The position numbers and the translations under genes are program-made. Source: CAVVMA01 sp963830715 (lineage in GTDB: Bacteria; Desulfobacterota; Binatia; Binatales; Binataceae). Taken from it: 64,000 nt of DNA. Below are positions 29,360-39,666 of this stretch, piece by piece (position 1 is the stretch's first letter; each line of letters opens with the position of its first letter). The stretch is taken from contig CAWHNS010000006.1 in the NCBI GenBank assembly GCA_963830715.1, forward strand, positions 248,001 through 312,000, read 5' to 3'. Under the pieces are notes generated by a model that ran no database searches, had not been told where the DNA came from, and saw only the letters and a program-made list of their open reading frames with translations.

Positions 29360-29812
29360 ATGACGGAATTGTCGGAAAGGACCGGCAACTGGGATCCGCT
29401 GTCGTCCGCAGGCACAATCCTGCCCAGCCAATACTTCGCGCTGACCGGCAGTCACACGCTCAGCAGCGAGCAGCGCCTGATGCTCGCGGTTCTGGTCGAC
29501 GCCGTCAACATCATCCATAGCTGGCGCGGCCATGGCTCGGTGCGCAAGCGCTGCCTCTACACCGAAGCGCACGAATGGGTGTTCACGCCCGGCAACGGCA
29601 AGCCCTTCTCGTTCGAGAGCGTATGCGACGGGCTCGGGATCGAGCCCGCGACTCTGCGCGGCCGGCTCTCCGAGGCCAACGGCAACGGCCGGCGCGACTC
29701 GTTGCGGCTTAGACTGAAGGAGTCGGGCCGGGCGCACAACGTGACCGTCAACCGCGTGCGCCATCGATCGCGCGCCCGCCGGCGCGAACAGAAAAGCCGC
29801 CAGGCGCTCTGA
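29360..29812 (+). CDS. Conserved hypothetical protein
   Basis: 150 residues, soluble. The central region QRLMLAVLVDAVNIIHSW, CLYTEAHEWVFTPG and PFSFESVCDGLGIEPATLRG recalls a small uncharacterised family seen in deltaproteobacteria in which an acidic E-W-[IV]-F and a helix-turn-helix-like F-[ES]-x-V-C-x-x-L-G-[IL]-x-P are conserved; that last segment could bind DNA. The C-terminal 40 residues are strongly basic (RVRHRSRARRREQKSR), consistent with nucleic-acid binding. ATG 29360 follows GGGAG. It has its own promoter and a palindromic operator, so an autoregulated DNA-binding protein is a reasonable guess, not a demonstrated function. Confidence 0.7.
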   Translation: MTELSERTGNWDPLSSAGTILPSQYFALTGSHTLSSEQRLMLAVLVDAVNIIHSWRGHGSVRKRCLYTEAHEWVFTPGNGKPFSFESVCDGLGIEPATLRGRLSEANGNGRRDSLRLRLKESGRAHNVTVNRVRHRSRARRREQKSRQAL

Positions 29813-29952
29813 GGCCCGGCCTTCCCGCCCCCGCGCCCGATCTCCGGATTGCGCCGACTTCCCGTCGGGGCGATCCGCGCTCCGGTCGCATTCGTGCCTA
29901 AAGCCTGATAGCAAAATCTCAAGGCCGACTTCCGGATAAAGGAGTATCTGCC

Positions 29953-31160
29953 GTGCAAGGACCGCTTAGCGGCTTCCGGGTCGTCGAAGTTGCGATGTGG
30001 GTGGCGGGGCCGTCCAGCGCCGCGGTGCTGGGCGACTGGGGCGCCGACGTAATCAAGCTGGAAGACCCCAACGGCGGCGATCCGATCCGCGGCGCCACGA
30101 CGCGCGCGACCTACCGCAGCGATCTTCGCGTTCGCCCCGGCTACGAGCTGGACAATCGCAACAAGCGGTCGGTCGCGGTCGATTTGCGCCGCCCGGAAGG
30201 CCGCGATTTCGCGCATCGGATAATCGATCGCGCCGATGTATTCGTTACCAACCTCAGACTCGACGCGCTGGAGCGGATGGGTCTCGACTACCGCTCGCTC
30301 TCCGCACGCGACCCGCGCCTGGTGTACGCGACTCTCAACGGCTACGGCCATCGCGGGCCGGATCGGCTTAGGCCCGCGTTCGACTACGCCGCGGCCTGGG
30401 CGCGATCGGGCCTGATGGCGACCGTGGCGGAGCCGGGCCAGCCGCCGCCGGCGCAGCGCCCCGGAATGATCGATCACGCGGCGGGCCTTGGCCTGGCCGG
30501 TGCGGTCTCCGCCGCGTTGCTCGCCCGCCAGCGAACCGGTCGCGGGCAGGAAGTGCGCCTGTCGCTGTTCGCGATGGGGCTATGGATGAATGCAACCGAC
30601 CTCGAGGTCGCGATGCTGAGCGGACAGGCGCCCCAACCGGAGAGCCGCAAGGAGCGAATCAACCCGCTGTGGAACTCCTACCAATGTAAGGACGGCCGAT
30701 GGATCTACTTCGTGATGATCCAGAGCGACCGCCATTGGAAGGATTTCTGCGCGGCGCTCGAACGGCCCCAATGGCTCACGGATCCGCGCTTTTCGGACTT
30801 CCACGCCCGGATGCGCTCGAGCCGCGAGATCACCCGCGCGATCGAGGAATTGGTGGCCGCGCGCACGCTCGCCGAGTGGGCGCCGATCTTCGACCGGCAC
30901 GGGCTCTTCTGGCCCCGGTGCAGAGCAACGAGGAAGTGCTGAACGACCCGCAGGCGGCGGCGATCGAGGCGTTCGCGCCAGTCGAGCATCCGCAGATCCC
31001 GAACTGCCGCGTGGTCAGAAGCCCGATCGAGTTCGGCAGCGCCGAGCCCGGGTACGCCGCAGCGCCGGAGCTCGGGCAGCATACCGAGGAAGTCGCGCGC
31101 GAGGCCGGCATGTCGTGGGAAGAGATCGCGCGGCTCAAGGAGCTCGGCGCAATCGGGTGA
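29953..31160 (+). CDS. CaiB/BaiF family CoA-transferase (frameshifted)
   Basis: Family III CoA-transferase moving CoA between acyl acceptors. Motifs: GFRVVEVAMWVAGPSSAA, GDWGADVIKLEDPNGGD, NRNKRSVAVDLRRPEG, NGYGHRGP followed by PAFDYAAAWARSGLM, where the Asp is the catalytic residue, and NPLWNSYQCKDGRWIYF. One base appears missing near 30911 (TGGCCCC for TGGGCCCC); restoring it continues into APVQSNEEVLNDPQAAA and gives 402 residues. GTG 29953 follows GGAG. The acyl donor and acceptor are unknown. A GST gene follows in the same direction. Confidence 0.86.
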
Positions 31161-31253
31161 TCGTCTTACAACGTGCTGAGCGAGGCGCTGGGCGGCGCCA
31201 CTTGGCCTCGGCGCCGCGGATCTCTTGAAAACCGAGCCGCCCGTAAGGCTGCA

Positions 31254-31862
31254 ATGATCAGGCTCTACGGAGAGTCGAAGTCGCGGGCCAGCCGGTCGCT
31301 ATGGGCGGCCGAGGAGCTTGGCCTGCTCTACGAGCACATCCCGGTCGCTTCGCACTCCGGCACGCGCACGCGCGAATACCTGCGCATCAATCCGAACGGC
31401 CATATTCCTTGCCTCGACGATGAAGGACTCGTCGTATGGGAATCGATGGCGATCAACCTCTATCTCGCGGAGAAGTACGGCCACGCGCCGCTATGGCCCG
31501 CGTCGATCGAACAACGCGCCGGCGCCTTCCAATGGAGCTTCTGGGTAACGACCGAGATCGAGCGCCGCCTGATCGCGATCGCGCTCGCCGCGCGGGGAGA
31601 CGATGCTGCAGCGAAGCACGCGCGCGCCGAGCTCGCCGACGCCCTCGCAGTGCTCGATAGCCATCTGCGCGAACGGCACTACCTGCTCGGCAGCGACTTC
31701 ACGATCGCGGACCTTAACGTGGCCTCGGGATTGAGAGAGCCGCACGAGACCGGGATCGCCAACATCTCCGAGCGCGACCTGCCGCCGATTCCCGCCTTGT
31801 TCAGATGGCTTGACGAGTGCACCGCTCGCGAGGCCTATCAGCGAGTCCGCGCGATGAAGTGA
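31254..31862 (+). CDS. Glutathione S-transferase family protein
   Basis: 202 residues with a GST N-terminal thioredoxin domain (MIRLYGESKSRASRSLWAAE, INPNGHIPCLDDEGLVVWES, MAINLYLAEKYG) and a helical C-terminal domain with LLGSDFTIADLNVASGL. The Ser in KSRASRS is likely the glutathione-contacting residue. ATG 31254 is at the start of the domain. It lies 93 bases after the CoA-transferase on the same strand and may be co-transcribed. Confidence 0.85.
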   Translation: MIRLYGESKSRASRSLWAAEELGLLYEHIPVASHSGTRTREYLRINPNGHIPCLDDEGLVVWESMAINLYLAEKYGHAPLWPASIEQRAGAFQWSFWVTTEIERRLIAIALAARGDDAAAKHARAELADALAVLDSHLRERHYLLGSDFTIADLNVASGLREPHETGIANISERDLPPIPALFRWLDECTAREAYQRVRAMK

Positions 31863-31946
31863 TTGTCCAGTCATCTCCGGTTCATTCTCCAAGATATTCC
31901 AACCCGCCCCTCCCTATGCTCACAATGGCAACGACCCGAGGGGATC

Positions 31947-33985
<2,039 letters not shown>

Positions 33986-33987
33986 CC

Positions 33988-34197
33988 ATGCATCTTCCCG
34001 GCCAGGTGGCTCGCAGCGCGGGCGCGATCGTGTCGCGAATGAAGATCATTGCGGGCGAATTGCTCCGCGAGTTGCGGCGATTAAATTCGCTGGGACTGGA
34101 AACGCACGAATTAGCCGCCGGCCCGCGCCGATCGCGCGCAAGAATTGTCCGCAAACGGCTCAACTCAGGCTATCGTGGGCACACGCCCTGCTGCTGA
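33988..34197 (+). CDS. Small hypothetical protein downstream of cstA
   Basis: 69 codons, ATG two bases after the cstA stop, strongly basic (many Arg) and ending in TPCC. In many bacteria cstA is followed by a small YbdD/YjiX protein that also ends in Cys-Cys, but the conserved middle of that family (G-x-P-x-Y, H-P) is not visible here in any frame. It may be a decayed or unrelated frame. The 34198-34447 stretch after it has two T6 runs but nothing else recognisable. Confidence 0.3.
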   Translation: MHLPGQVARSAGAIVSRMKIIAGELLRELRRLNSLGLETHELAAGPRRSRARIVRKRLNSGYRGHTPCC

Positions 34198-34447
34198 ATC
34201 GCGGGACGTTTCGCCCGGCAATTCTATGGGCTTCTCCGGTCGTCCCTGCGGTGCGACGCTTCCGGCACATCACGATCGGGCACGAAATCGCCCAACGTCT
34301 CGGCTGTTTTTTCCCCGCGCGTCAGTGTTTTTTCCGCGGCGAATAGGTGAATTCCGAATATCGCGCGCCGCCCCGATCGTCTAGCTTCGCTCCATCGCGC
34401 TCGCCTGAGCTTCGCGAGCGCAAGTTGAGCGAAGACGGGCAAAGCCA

Positions 34448-34813
34448 ATGGAAGTTACCAGGCGATCGTTGGACAGCGGAAGCAATCGGTGGCCGCTGGC
34501 GCGAACCAGCTATCAGGCGCGGCTGGCAACGCTGGCGTGCGAGTTGCGCTCGCCCTTGCAGGTGATACTCGGCTATCTCGACATCCTCTGCACGGAATGG
34601 GCCGACAGTCTGGACGATGCGCCCCGGCGGATGCTCGCGCGGACCAATGTCAGGGCTCAAGAGCTGGCCAAGGCGGTCGAAGACTTTGTGGAATTGGCGG
34701 AGGGCAAAACCGTCCGATGCCAACGCGGCGGAGGACTTGCGCGCGCATCGCTTCATCGGAGCACCGTAAGAGGGGCGCGATGCCGCGCGAGGTCTATCGA
34801 TAGCGGCGCATGA
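34448..34813 (+). CDS. HisKA-like dimerisation fragment with Cys in place of the phospho-acceptor His
   Basis: The segment LATLACELRSPLQVILGYLD followed by a second helix (RTNVRAQELAKAVEDFVELA) fits a histidine-kinase dimerisation (HisKA) hairpin. The usual A-H-E-L-R-[ST]-P-L motif reads ACELRSPL, so the phospho-acceptor is Cys. No ATPase domain follows. An alternative end at 34769 results if one C near 34718 is an insertion, giving ...DANAAEDLRAHRFIGAP; as read it runs 20 bases into lexA on the opposite strand. It could be an orphan dimerisation module or a pseudogene. Confidence 0.5.
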   Translation: MEVTRRSLDSGSNRWPLARTSYQARLATLACELRSPLQVILGYLDILCTEWADSLDDAPRRMLARTNVRAQELAKAVEDFVELAEGKTVRCQRGGGLARASLHRSTVRGARCRARSIDSGA

Positions 34814-35402
34814 GGCCGACTACGACTCCGCGCACCTGGACGTCTGCCTCGGGCGCGAAGATCGGTTGCATCGCCGCGTTCGCGGGCTGAAGCCGGATCT
34901 TCCCCTCCCGCTCGCGATAATATTTCTTGACCGTCGCTTCGCCGTTGATCAGCGCCACCACGGTCTCACCGTTGATGGCGCTATCGCGTCCTTCCACGAT
35001 TATGTAGTCGCCGTCGCGGATGCCCTCGTCCACCATCGATTCGCCCCGCACCCTCAGGCAATAGGTATTGTCGCGCCGCACGAAATCCTCCGGCACGTTG
35101 ATCGTGTCGGGCGTCTCGAACTGCTCGATCGGCGCACCCGCCGCGACCTGCCCGAGCATCGGCAACTCCTGCGCGCCGGCCTTCTTTCGTCGCAGCGTCA
35201 TCTCGAGCGCGCGGCTGTGATTGTGCTTGCGCTTGATGTAACCCTTGGTCTCCAGGTTGTGCAGATGCTTGTGGACGGTCGCGAGCGACGAGAGACCGAA
35301 ATAGTTGCCGGTCTCCTGCAGCGTCGGCGCGTAACCATTCTGGCTGATATACTGATCCACATAGTCCAGTAGCTGCTTCTGCCGCTTCGTCAGCGTTGTC
35401 AT
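34794..35402 (-). CDS. lexA: SOS repressor LexA
   Basis: Transcriptional repressor and serine protease of the SOS response. Winged-helix N-terminus (GYAPTLQETGNYFGLSSLAT, HKHLHNLETKGYIKRKHNHS), the self-cleavage Ala-Gly in GQVAAGAP, catalytic Ser in RGESMVDEGIRDGDYI, and catalytic Lys in NGEATVKKYYRE. Full length at 202 residues. The N-terminal recognition region is of the less common 'E-T-G-x-x-x-G-L-S-S-L-A-T' type, so its operator may differ from the E. coli and Bacillus boxes. It is divergent from a ferredoxin gene with about 116 bases between. Confidence 0.95.
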   Translation of the reverse strand: MTTLTKRQKQLLDYVDQYISQNGYAPTLQETGNYFGLSSLATVHKHLHNLETKGYIKRKHNHSRALEMTLRRKKAGAQELPMLGQVAAGAPIEQFETPDTINVPEDFVRRDNTYCLRVRGESMVDEGIRDGDYIIVEGRDSAINGETVVALINGEATVKKYYREREGKIRLQPANAAMQPIFAPEADVQVRGVVVGLMRRYR

Positions 35403-35518
35403 CGCAGTTCTCCCCTGCCGGCCGCGTTACTCACGTTCGCAATGATGGCGAAAATCAGGCGAAAGCACAAGAGCCGGGGTCGCATCCGGGAAGGAAAACT
35501 GTTCCACTAGTTCCGGCG

Positions 35519-35887
35519 ATGGCAAAGCTTCGCGTCATGTTCGAGAACGGAGAGCCCGAGCGGACCATCGAGTTCGATCCTGCGCGCGCGCCGTTCCATC
35601 ACGACGGCGAGCCGGGCTCGATTCTCGATGTCATGCTGGGGCACCATGTCCATCTTGAGCACGCCTGCGGCGGCAATTGCGCCTGCACTACGTGTCACGT
35701 GATCGTCAAGCAGGGCTCCGACAAGCTCTCGGAGGCCACCGAGCAGGAGGAGGACATGCTCGACAAGGCTCCCGGCCTGACGCCGACCTCGCGCCTGGGA
35801 TGTCAGGCCGTGATCGCGGATCCCGACGCCGAGATCGTTGTGGTGGTGCCACGCCACACCATCAACCTCGCCAGCGAGAGCAATTAG
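35519..35887 (+). CDS. fdx: [2Fe-2S] ferredoxin, adrenodoxin/ISC type
   Basis: 122-residue plant/vertebrate-type [2Fe-2S] ferredoxin. Cluster ligands are in EHACGGNCACTTCHVIVKQG and the distal GCQAV, giving the C-x5-C-x2-C-xn-C pattern of ISC-type ferredoxins. ILDVMLGHHVHLEHACGG and LTPTSRLGCQAVI are typical. ATG 35519 is preferred; the upstream extension of the frame lacks similarity. It is followed after 3 bases by an FAD/NAD reductase and may supply it with an electron partner. Confidence 0.9.
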   Translation: MAKLRVMFENGEPERTIEFDPARAPFHHDGEPGSILDVMLGHHVHLEHACGGNCACTTCHVIVKQGSDKLSEATEQEEDMLDKAPGLTPTSRLGCQAVIADPDAEIVVVVPRHTINLASESN

Positions 35888-35890
35888 CCG

Positions 35891-36602
35891 ATGAGCTCCG
35901 CGCGGTCGATCTACAAGGCACGCATCGAGCGGATCTTCGATCACGCGCCCGACACGCGATCGCTGTTCCTGAGCGTCCTCGATTCCGGCGGCTTCCGTTT
36001 CGCGCCCGGCCAGTTCATCTCGATCTCGATCCCGCTTCCGGGCGAGACGCGCGTGCGTCCCGTATTCGATCGCGTCCAGTCCCGAAGGCGGATCGCCGAT
36101 CGAGATTTGCTTCAACCGCGTGCCCGACGGCGACGGAGTCGGATGGCTTTTCGATCGCAACGCCGGGGACGCGTTGAGCTTCACGGGTCCATTCGGAGCG
36201 TTCACGATGGAACATCCGCCGGCGGTCGAAACGGTTTTCGTCGCGGTCGCTACTTCGATAGCGTCGATTCGCCCGATGCTTCGCCGGGCGCTGGCAGCGC
36301 CCGCGCATCCGCGGCTCAATTTGCTGTATGCGGCCGACTCGCGGGAGCACATCCTGTATCGCGGCGAGATTGCGCAATGGTCACGCGGCGATCATCAATT
36401 CAGCTTCGGCGAATTGATTGCGGCGCCGGCCGATCTCGACGCGCGGCTTTTCGCGGAAGTCGAGCGCCGATGGGTCAAGGCCGACGGCAATCGCTCCCGC
36501 GCGTTCTATCTCTGCGGCGTCGGCAACCCCGTACTGCAACTGCGCGATCTTCTGCGCGGCGCGGGCTACGAACGCCGCGCCGTCCGCTACGAAGTGTGGT
36601 GA
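35891..36602 (+). CDS. FAD/NAD(P)H ferredoxin/flavin reductase (frameshifted)
   Basis: Ferredoxin-NADP reductase superfamily. The N-terminal beta-barrel includes RFAPGQFISISIP and, after correcting an extra C near 36062, the FAD motif RPYSIASSPEGG and SPIEICFNRVPDGDGVG; then LSFTGPFGAFTM, ATSIASIRPMLRRAL with the nucleotide-binding Gly region replaced by Ala-Thr-Ser, and the C-terminal FYLCGVGNPVLQLRDLL. Reconstructed length is 236 residues. It is co-directional with the ferredoxin gene (3-base gap) and probably functions with it in oxygenase or cluster-assembly electron transfer. Confidence 0.82.
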
Positions 36603-36635
36603 CTGCGCGCCGATCGGAACAATTTCGCGCGCTTC

Positions 36636-36680
36636 CCCAGTTGTCATTCCGGGCGGAGTCTGCGGAGCGAGGAATCGAGC
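36636..36680. repeat. Intergenic repeat of the TCATTCCGG...GAGGAATCGAG type
   Basis: ATTCC is followed by its complement GGAAT about 30 bases on (GTCATTCCGGGCGGAGTC, then GGAGCGAGGAATCGAG), forming an imperfect hairpin. It lies between the convergent reductase and GNAT genes and has the look of a dispersed intergenic palindrome. Confidence 0.45.
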
Positions 36681-36699
36681 CTGTGCGCAGGTAGCCGGC

Positions 36700-37278
36700 T
36701 TACGCCGTCACGTGATCGCTGAAACCGGCGACATCGTGGCTCATCACGAGCAGGTCCCGCGGGTGGCCCAGCCGATCCTCGACCCAGTCGGCCAGCAGCG
36801 CCTCGACCTGGAAGCCGAGCTTCTCGAAGACCGCGCGTGCGCCCGCCTGATCGGGGGTCATCTGCGCAATGATCTTCTTGAGCCCGCGAGCTCGCGCCAA
36901 ATCGAATATTTCGGCCGCGAGCCGGCGTCCCAGGCCCGTGCGGCGGTAGGAGGCTCCGACCTGGATTCGGATTTCGCCGACGCGCCGCGTCCATCGCGCC
37001 TCGTTGAGATGAACGCTCGCGTAGCCGGCAATCTCGTGGTCGATCTCGGCCAGCAAGGTCACGGTGCTGCCTTGTTCGATGTTCCTGACCCATTGATCGA
37101 CGATCGCCGAATCGGTGATATCGGTGCGCAGGAAGAGCAGATCGTCCGGCGGCAAGGCGCGGGCGAAACTCAGAACGAGTTGCTCGTCGCCGGGCGCCAT
37201 GAAGCGCAGCAGCGCGCGTTTGCCGTTGGCGAGCGCCAATTCCTTCGGATAGCCCTGATCGTTGTTACCTGTTACCAT
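36700..37278 (-). CDS. GNAT family N-acetyltransferase
   Basis: 192 residues with GNAT topology: a beta4 strand at EIAGYASVHLNE, EIRIQVGASYRRTGLGRRLA carrying the acetyl-CoA pyrophosphate-binding Q/R-x-x-G-x-G/A (here R-R-T-G-L-G), and AGARAVFEKLGFQVEALLAD near the end. The subgroup resembles the C-terminal GNAT domains of protein acetyltransferases of the Pat type (fits KRALLRFMAPGDEQLVLSFA), so protein lysine acetylation is possible. Substrate not determined. It is divergent from the wax-ester synthase gene. Confidence 0.85.
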   Translation of the reverse strand: MVTGNNDQGYPKELALANGKRALLRFMAPGDEQLVLSFARALPPDDLLFLRTDITDSAIVDQWVRNIEQGSTVTLLAEIDHEIAGYASVHLNEARWTRRVGEIRIQVGASYRRTGLGRRLAAEIFDLARARGLKKIIAQMTPDQAGARAVFEKLGFQVEALLADWVEDRLGHPRDLLVMSHDVAGFSDHVTA

Positions 37279-37392
37279 CGTACCCGAACCATAGCAATTC
37301 GGTTCGCCGATGACAAAAGCAGCCGCGATCTTTCTGCGAGGCTCCCCCTCGCCGCGGCGCGACAGGTTGTTTCGGCCGTTTTAATCCGCGAT

Positions 37393-37429
37393 TTGACAGT
37401 CGGGCGATAAGAGGCGCATCGTGATGCGC
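37393..37429 (+). promoter_or_regulatory. Promoter element with overlapping inverted repeat upstream of WS/DGAT gene
   Basis: A perfect -35 hexamer TTGACA (37393-37398) is followed 15 bases later by the inverted repeat GCGCATC-GT-GATGCGC (37414-37429), which covers where the -10 should lie. A CATCGT at 18-base spacing is the only -10 candidate and is poor, so activity may depend on a regulator bound at the repeat. Confidence 0.4.
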
Positions 37430-37471
37430 TGAGAGTCTCCCGCCGGCCAACATAGGTGGAGGTGAAGCTAC

Positions 37472-39079
37472 GTGGCTGATACTCCGGTCCAAGCTCCCAA
37501 ACTGGCGCATCGCCTGACCACTCAGGATGCCTCTTTTCTGTACGGCGAGTCGCGCAACGGTCCGCTGCACATCGGCTCGCTGGCGATCTTCGAGGGCGAA
37601 ATCGCGTTCGAGGACATGACGCGGCACGTCGAGCAGAGACTCCATCTCATCCCGCGCTACCGGCAGCGCCTGGCCTTCGTGCCGATCAACCTGGCGCATC
37701 CGACGTGGGAGGATGATCCGAATTTCAGCATCGATCGCCATCTCTTTCATCATCGGCTGCCCGAGGGATCGAGCGACGAGGACCTCATCAGGATCGCGTT
37801 GCCGATATATGAGCCGCCGCTGTCTTTCGATCGGCCGGTCTGGGAGATGTACCTGTTCACCGGTCTGGGAGGCGGCCGTTCGGCGGTGCTCTGGAAGACC
37901 CATCATTGCCTGGTCGACGGAGTGTCGGGGATGGAGCTCCTGAACGTGGTGCTGGATTTTCGCCCCGATGCGCCCCCGCCGGAGCAGCCGGAGACGCCCT
38001 GGCATCCGGCGCCGTTTCCCAGCGCCACCCGGTCACTGGTGCGTGCGGCATTCGATCTCGTGCAGGAGCGACTCGGCCTGGTACGACAGGCAACCGAATC
38101 GATCCCGGCGACGGGAGGCCTGGCCGAGACCGCTAGACCGCTCGCCAAGGCCGTGAGCAGCATCGCGCGGATGGCGGCGCGCCCGATCGTGGCGGCGCCG
38201 TGGAACGAGGGCCTGGCGACACAGGCGCGCACGCTGGCGTGGCTGCAATGCTCCTTCGCCGACACGCGCGCGATTCGCACCGCGATCGGAGGGACGGTCA
38301 ACGACGTGGTCCTGACCATCCTGGCGGAAGGCGCTGCCCGCTACATGAAGCATCATGGCTGCGACACCGGCGGCAGGCCGATGCGAATCGGATGTCCGGT
38401 CAACGTCCGCCGCAAGACCGAGAGCGGCGCGCTCGGCAATCGGGTATCGATGATGTTCCCGGAGTTCTCGGCAATCCCGATGGACGCTATCGAAAGGCTC
38501 GAGTCCGTCGCCAAGGAGACGGAGCGAAGAAAGTCCAGCGGTGAACCTCAGGCGCTGGAGATGCTCTTGACCGCATCGGACCTCGTTCCGCCGGTTCTGA
38601 TGGGGCTCGCATCCGGGATCGGCACTGCCGCGATGGACGCTGCGGTTCGGATCTTCGGATCGGTTCCCGGCGCAATCTCGCGCAGGGTTGCGCCTCCCGC
38701 CGCGATCAACTTCGTCGCCACCAACGTGCCGGGCGCCCAGGTCCCGCTATTCCTGTGCGGGAATCGGATGCTTGACTACGTCGGGCTGGTGCCGCTCGGC
38801 GCCAATCTTGGCTATGGCGTCGCGATCCTCAGCTACAATCAGAACCTCTACTTCGGCTTGATGGGAGAACCGCGGCTGATGCCGGATGTGGATCTGATGA
38901 AACACTATGTCGAAGAGGTCTTCGAGGAGCTCAAGTCCGCGGCGCATAAGCGAGCGGCGGTGGGAAGGCCGCTGGCGGACGGCGCCCCAGCGCCAAGAGC
39001 TCCGGAACCGGTGAGGGTCGCGGCCCGGAGAGCATCGAGACGCCGATCGCCGATCGGACAGCCTTCCGGCGGACCGTAG
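37472..39079 (+). CDS. Wax ester synthase/diacylglycerol acyltransferase (WS/DGAT)
   Basis: Acyltransferase that esterifies fatty acyl-CoA with fatty alcohols or diacylglycerol, giving storage lipid at the membrane. N-terminal RLTTQDASFLYGESRNGPLH, the catalytic motif HHCLVDG in WKTHHCLVDGVSGMELL, the family-typical AGNRVSMMF-like segment GALGNRVSMMFPEF, NFVATNVPGAQVPLFLCG and LGYGVAILSYNQNLYFGLMG. It has 535 residues. GTG 37472 follows GGAGGTG. It stands as a single-gene unit. In this genome it could draw on acyl-CoA handled by the nearby acyl-CoA dehydrogenases and the LuxC-type reductase, which is speculation. Confidence 0.92.
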   Translation: MADTPVQAPKLAHRLTTQDASFLYGESRNGPLHIGSLAIFEGEIAFEDMTRHVEQRLHLIPRYRQRLAFVPINLAHPTWEDDPNFSIDRHLFHHRLPEGSSDEDLIRIALPIYEPPLSFDRPVWEMYLFTGLGGGRSAVLWKTHHCLVDGVSGMELLNVVLDFRPDAPPPEQPETPWHPAPFPSATRSLVRAAFDLVQERLGLVRQATESIPATGGLAETARPLAKAVSSIARMAARPIVAAPWNEGLATQARTLAWLQCSFADTRAIRTAIGGTVNDVVLTILAEGAARYMKHHGCDTGGRPMRIGCPVNVRRKTESGALGNRVSMMFPEFSAIPMDAIERLESVAKETERRKSSGEPQALEMLLTASDLVPPVLMGLASGIGTAAMDAAVRIFGSVPGAISRRVAPPAAINFVATNVPGAQVPLFLCGNRMLDYVGLVPLGANLGYGVAILSYNQNLYFGLMGEPRLMPDVDLMKHYVEEVFEELKSAAHKRAAVGRPLADGAPAPRAPEPVRVAARRASRRRSPIGQPSGGP

Positions 39080-39202
39080 CCGCTCCATAGGCAGAATAAG
39101 CCAAGGTGCAGTGGGCTGCCGCGGGCCGGTATTATTGGCAATTCCTCGAAAATGATTTATAACATCTGGTAGGATTTTCTGCGATCGGCAGGCTTTGATC
39201 GA

Positions 39203-39595
39203 GTGTCCGTTCAGACCATCATAATCGACGATTCAGAATCGTTTCGGGCCCTTCTGCGCAGGCGGCTGATGGGGATCGGATGCTGGATCGTGGGCGAAGC
39301 GGGTAGTGCCAAGGAGGGTCTCAAGCTTTTCCGCGAATTGCATCCCGATCTCGTGACGCTGGACGTCATGATGCCCGACGAGCTTGATTTCACCGCCAAG
39401 GACTTGTTTCGCGCGATCCGCGCCGAGCGGCCCCGAACGGCCGTCGTGGTGATAAGCGCGAGTCCGCGGGTTCCAACCGCGGCGAGCTTCATCGGGCAGG
39501 GCGCATTCGCTTACCTCGAGAAGTCATTCATGAATTTCGACCAGTTGCGCACCAAACTGGCCACTATCTTCGCCGACCCCGACCTCAAAGCCTGA
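39203..39595 (+). CDS. Single-domain response regulator (receiver)
   Basis: CheY-like receiver of 130 residues with all expected sites: the acidic pair in IIIDDSESFRA, the phospho-acceptor Asp in LVTLDVMMPDE, the switch Ser in AVVVISASPR, and the Lys in AYLEKSFMNFD. No output domain. GTG 39203 is the likely start. It could act in the same pathway as the histidine kinase at 46082 or the HisKA-like fragment at 34448; no kinase is adjacent. Confidence 0.88.
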   Translation: MSVQTIIIDDSESFRALLRRRLMGIGCWIVGEAGSAKEGLKLFRELHPDLVTLDVMMPDELDFTAKDLFRAIRAERPRTAVVVISASPRVPTAASFIGQGAFAYLEKSFMNFDQLRTKLATIFADPDLKA

Positions 39596-39616
39596 AACGC
39601 GGTTCAGGCCGGCACA

Positions 39617-39642
39617 GGCTTCTCAGCCTGCTAAGAGAAGCC
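39617..39642. terminator. Hairpin between convergent genes
   Basis: Perfect 8-bp stem GGCTTCTC / GAGAAGCC around a 10-base loop, in the 71-base gap between the receiver gene and the minus-strand gene ending at 39667. No T-run on either side, so termination by this element alone is uncertain. Confidence 0.45.
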
Positions 39643-39666
39643 GCAGACCTCGGACCTTCTCAACCA

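Noticed and set aside
33988..34197. YbdD/YjiX-family protein after cstA, from the terminal Cys-Cys
   Set aside because: The conserved central residues of that family are not found in any reading frame; the Cys-Cys ending alone is weak evidence.
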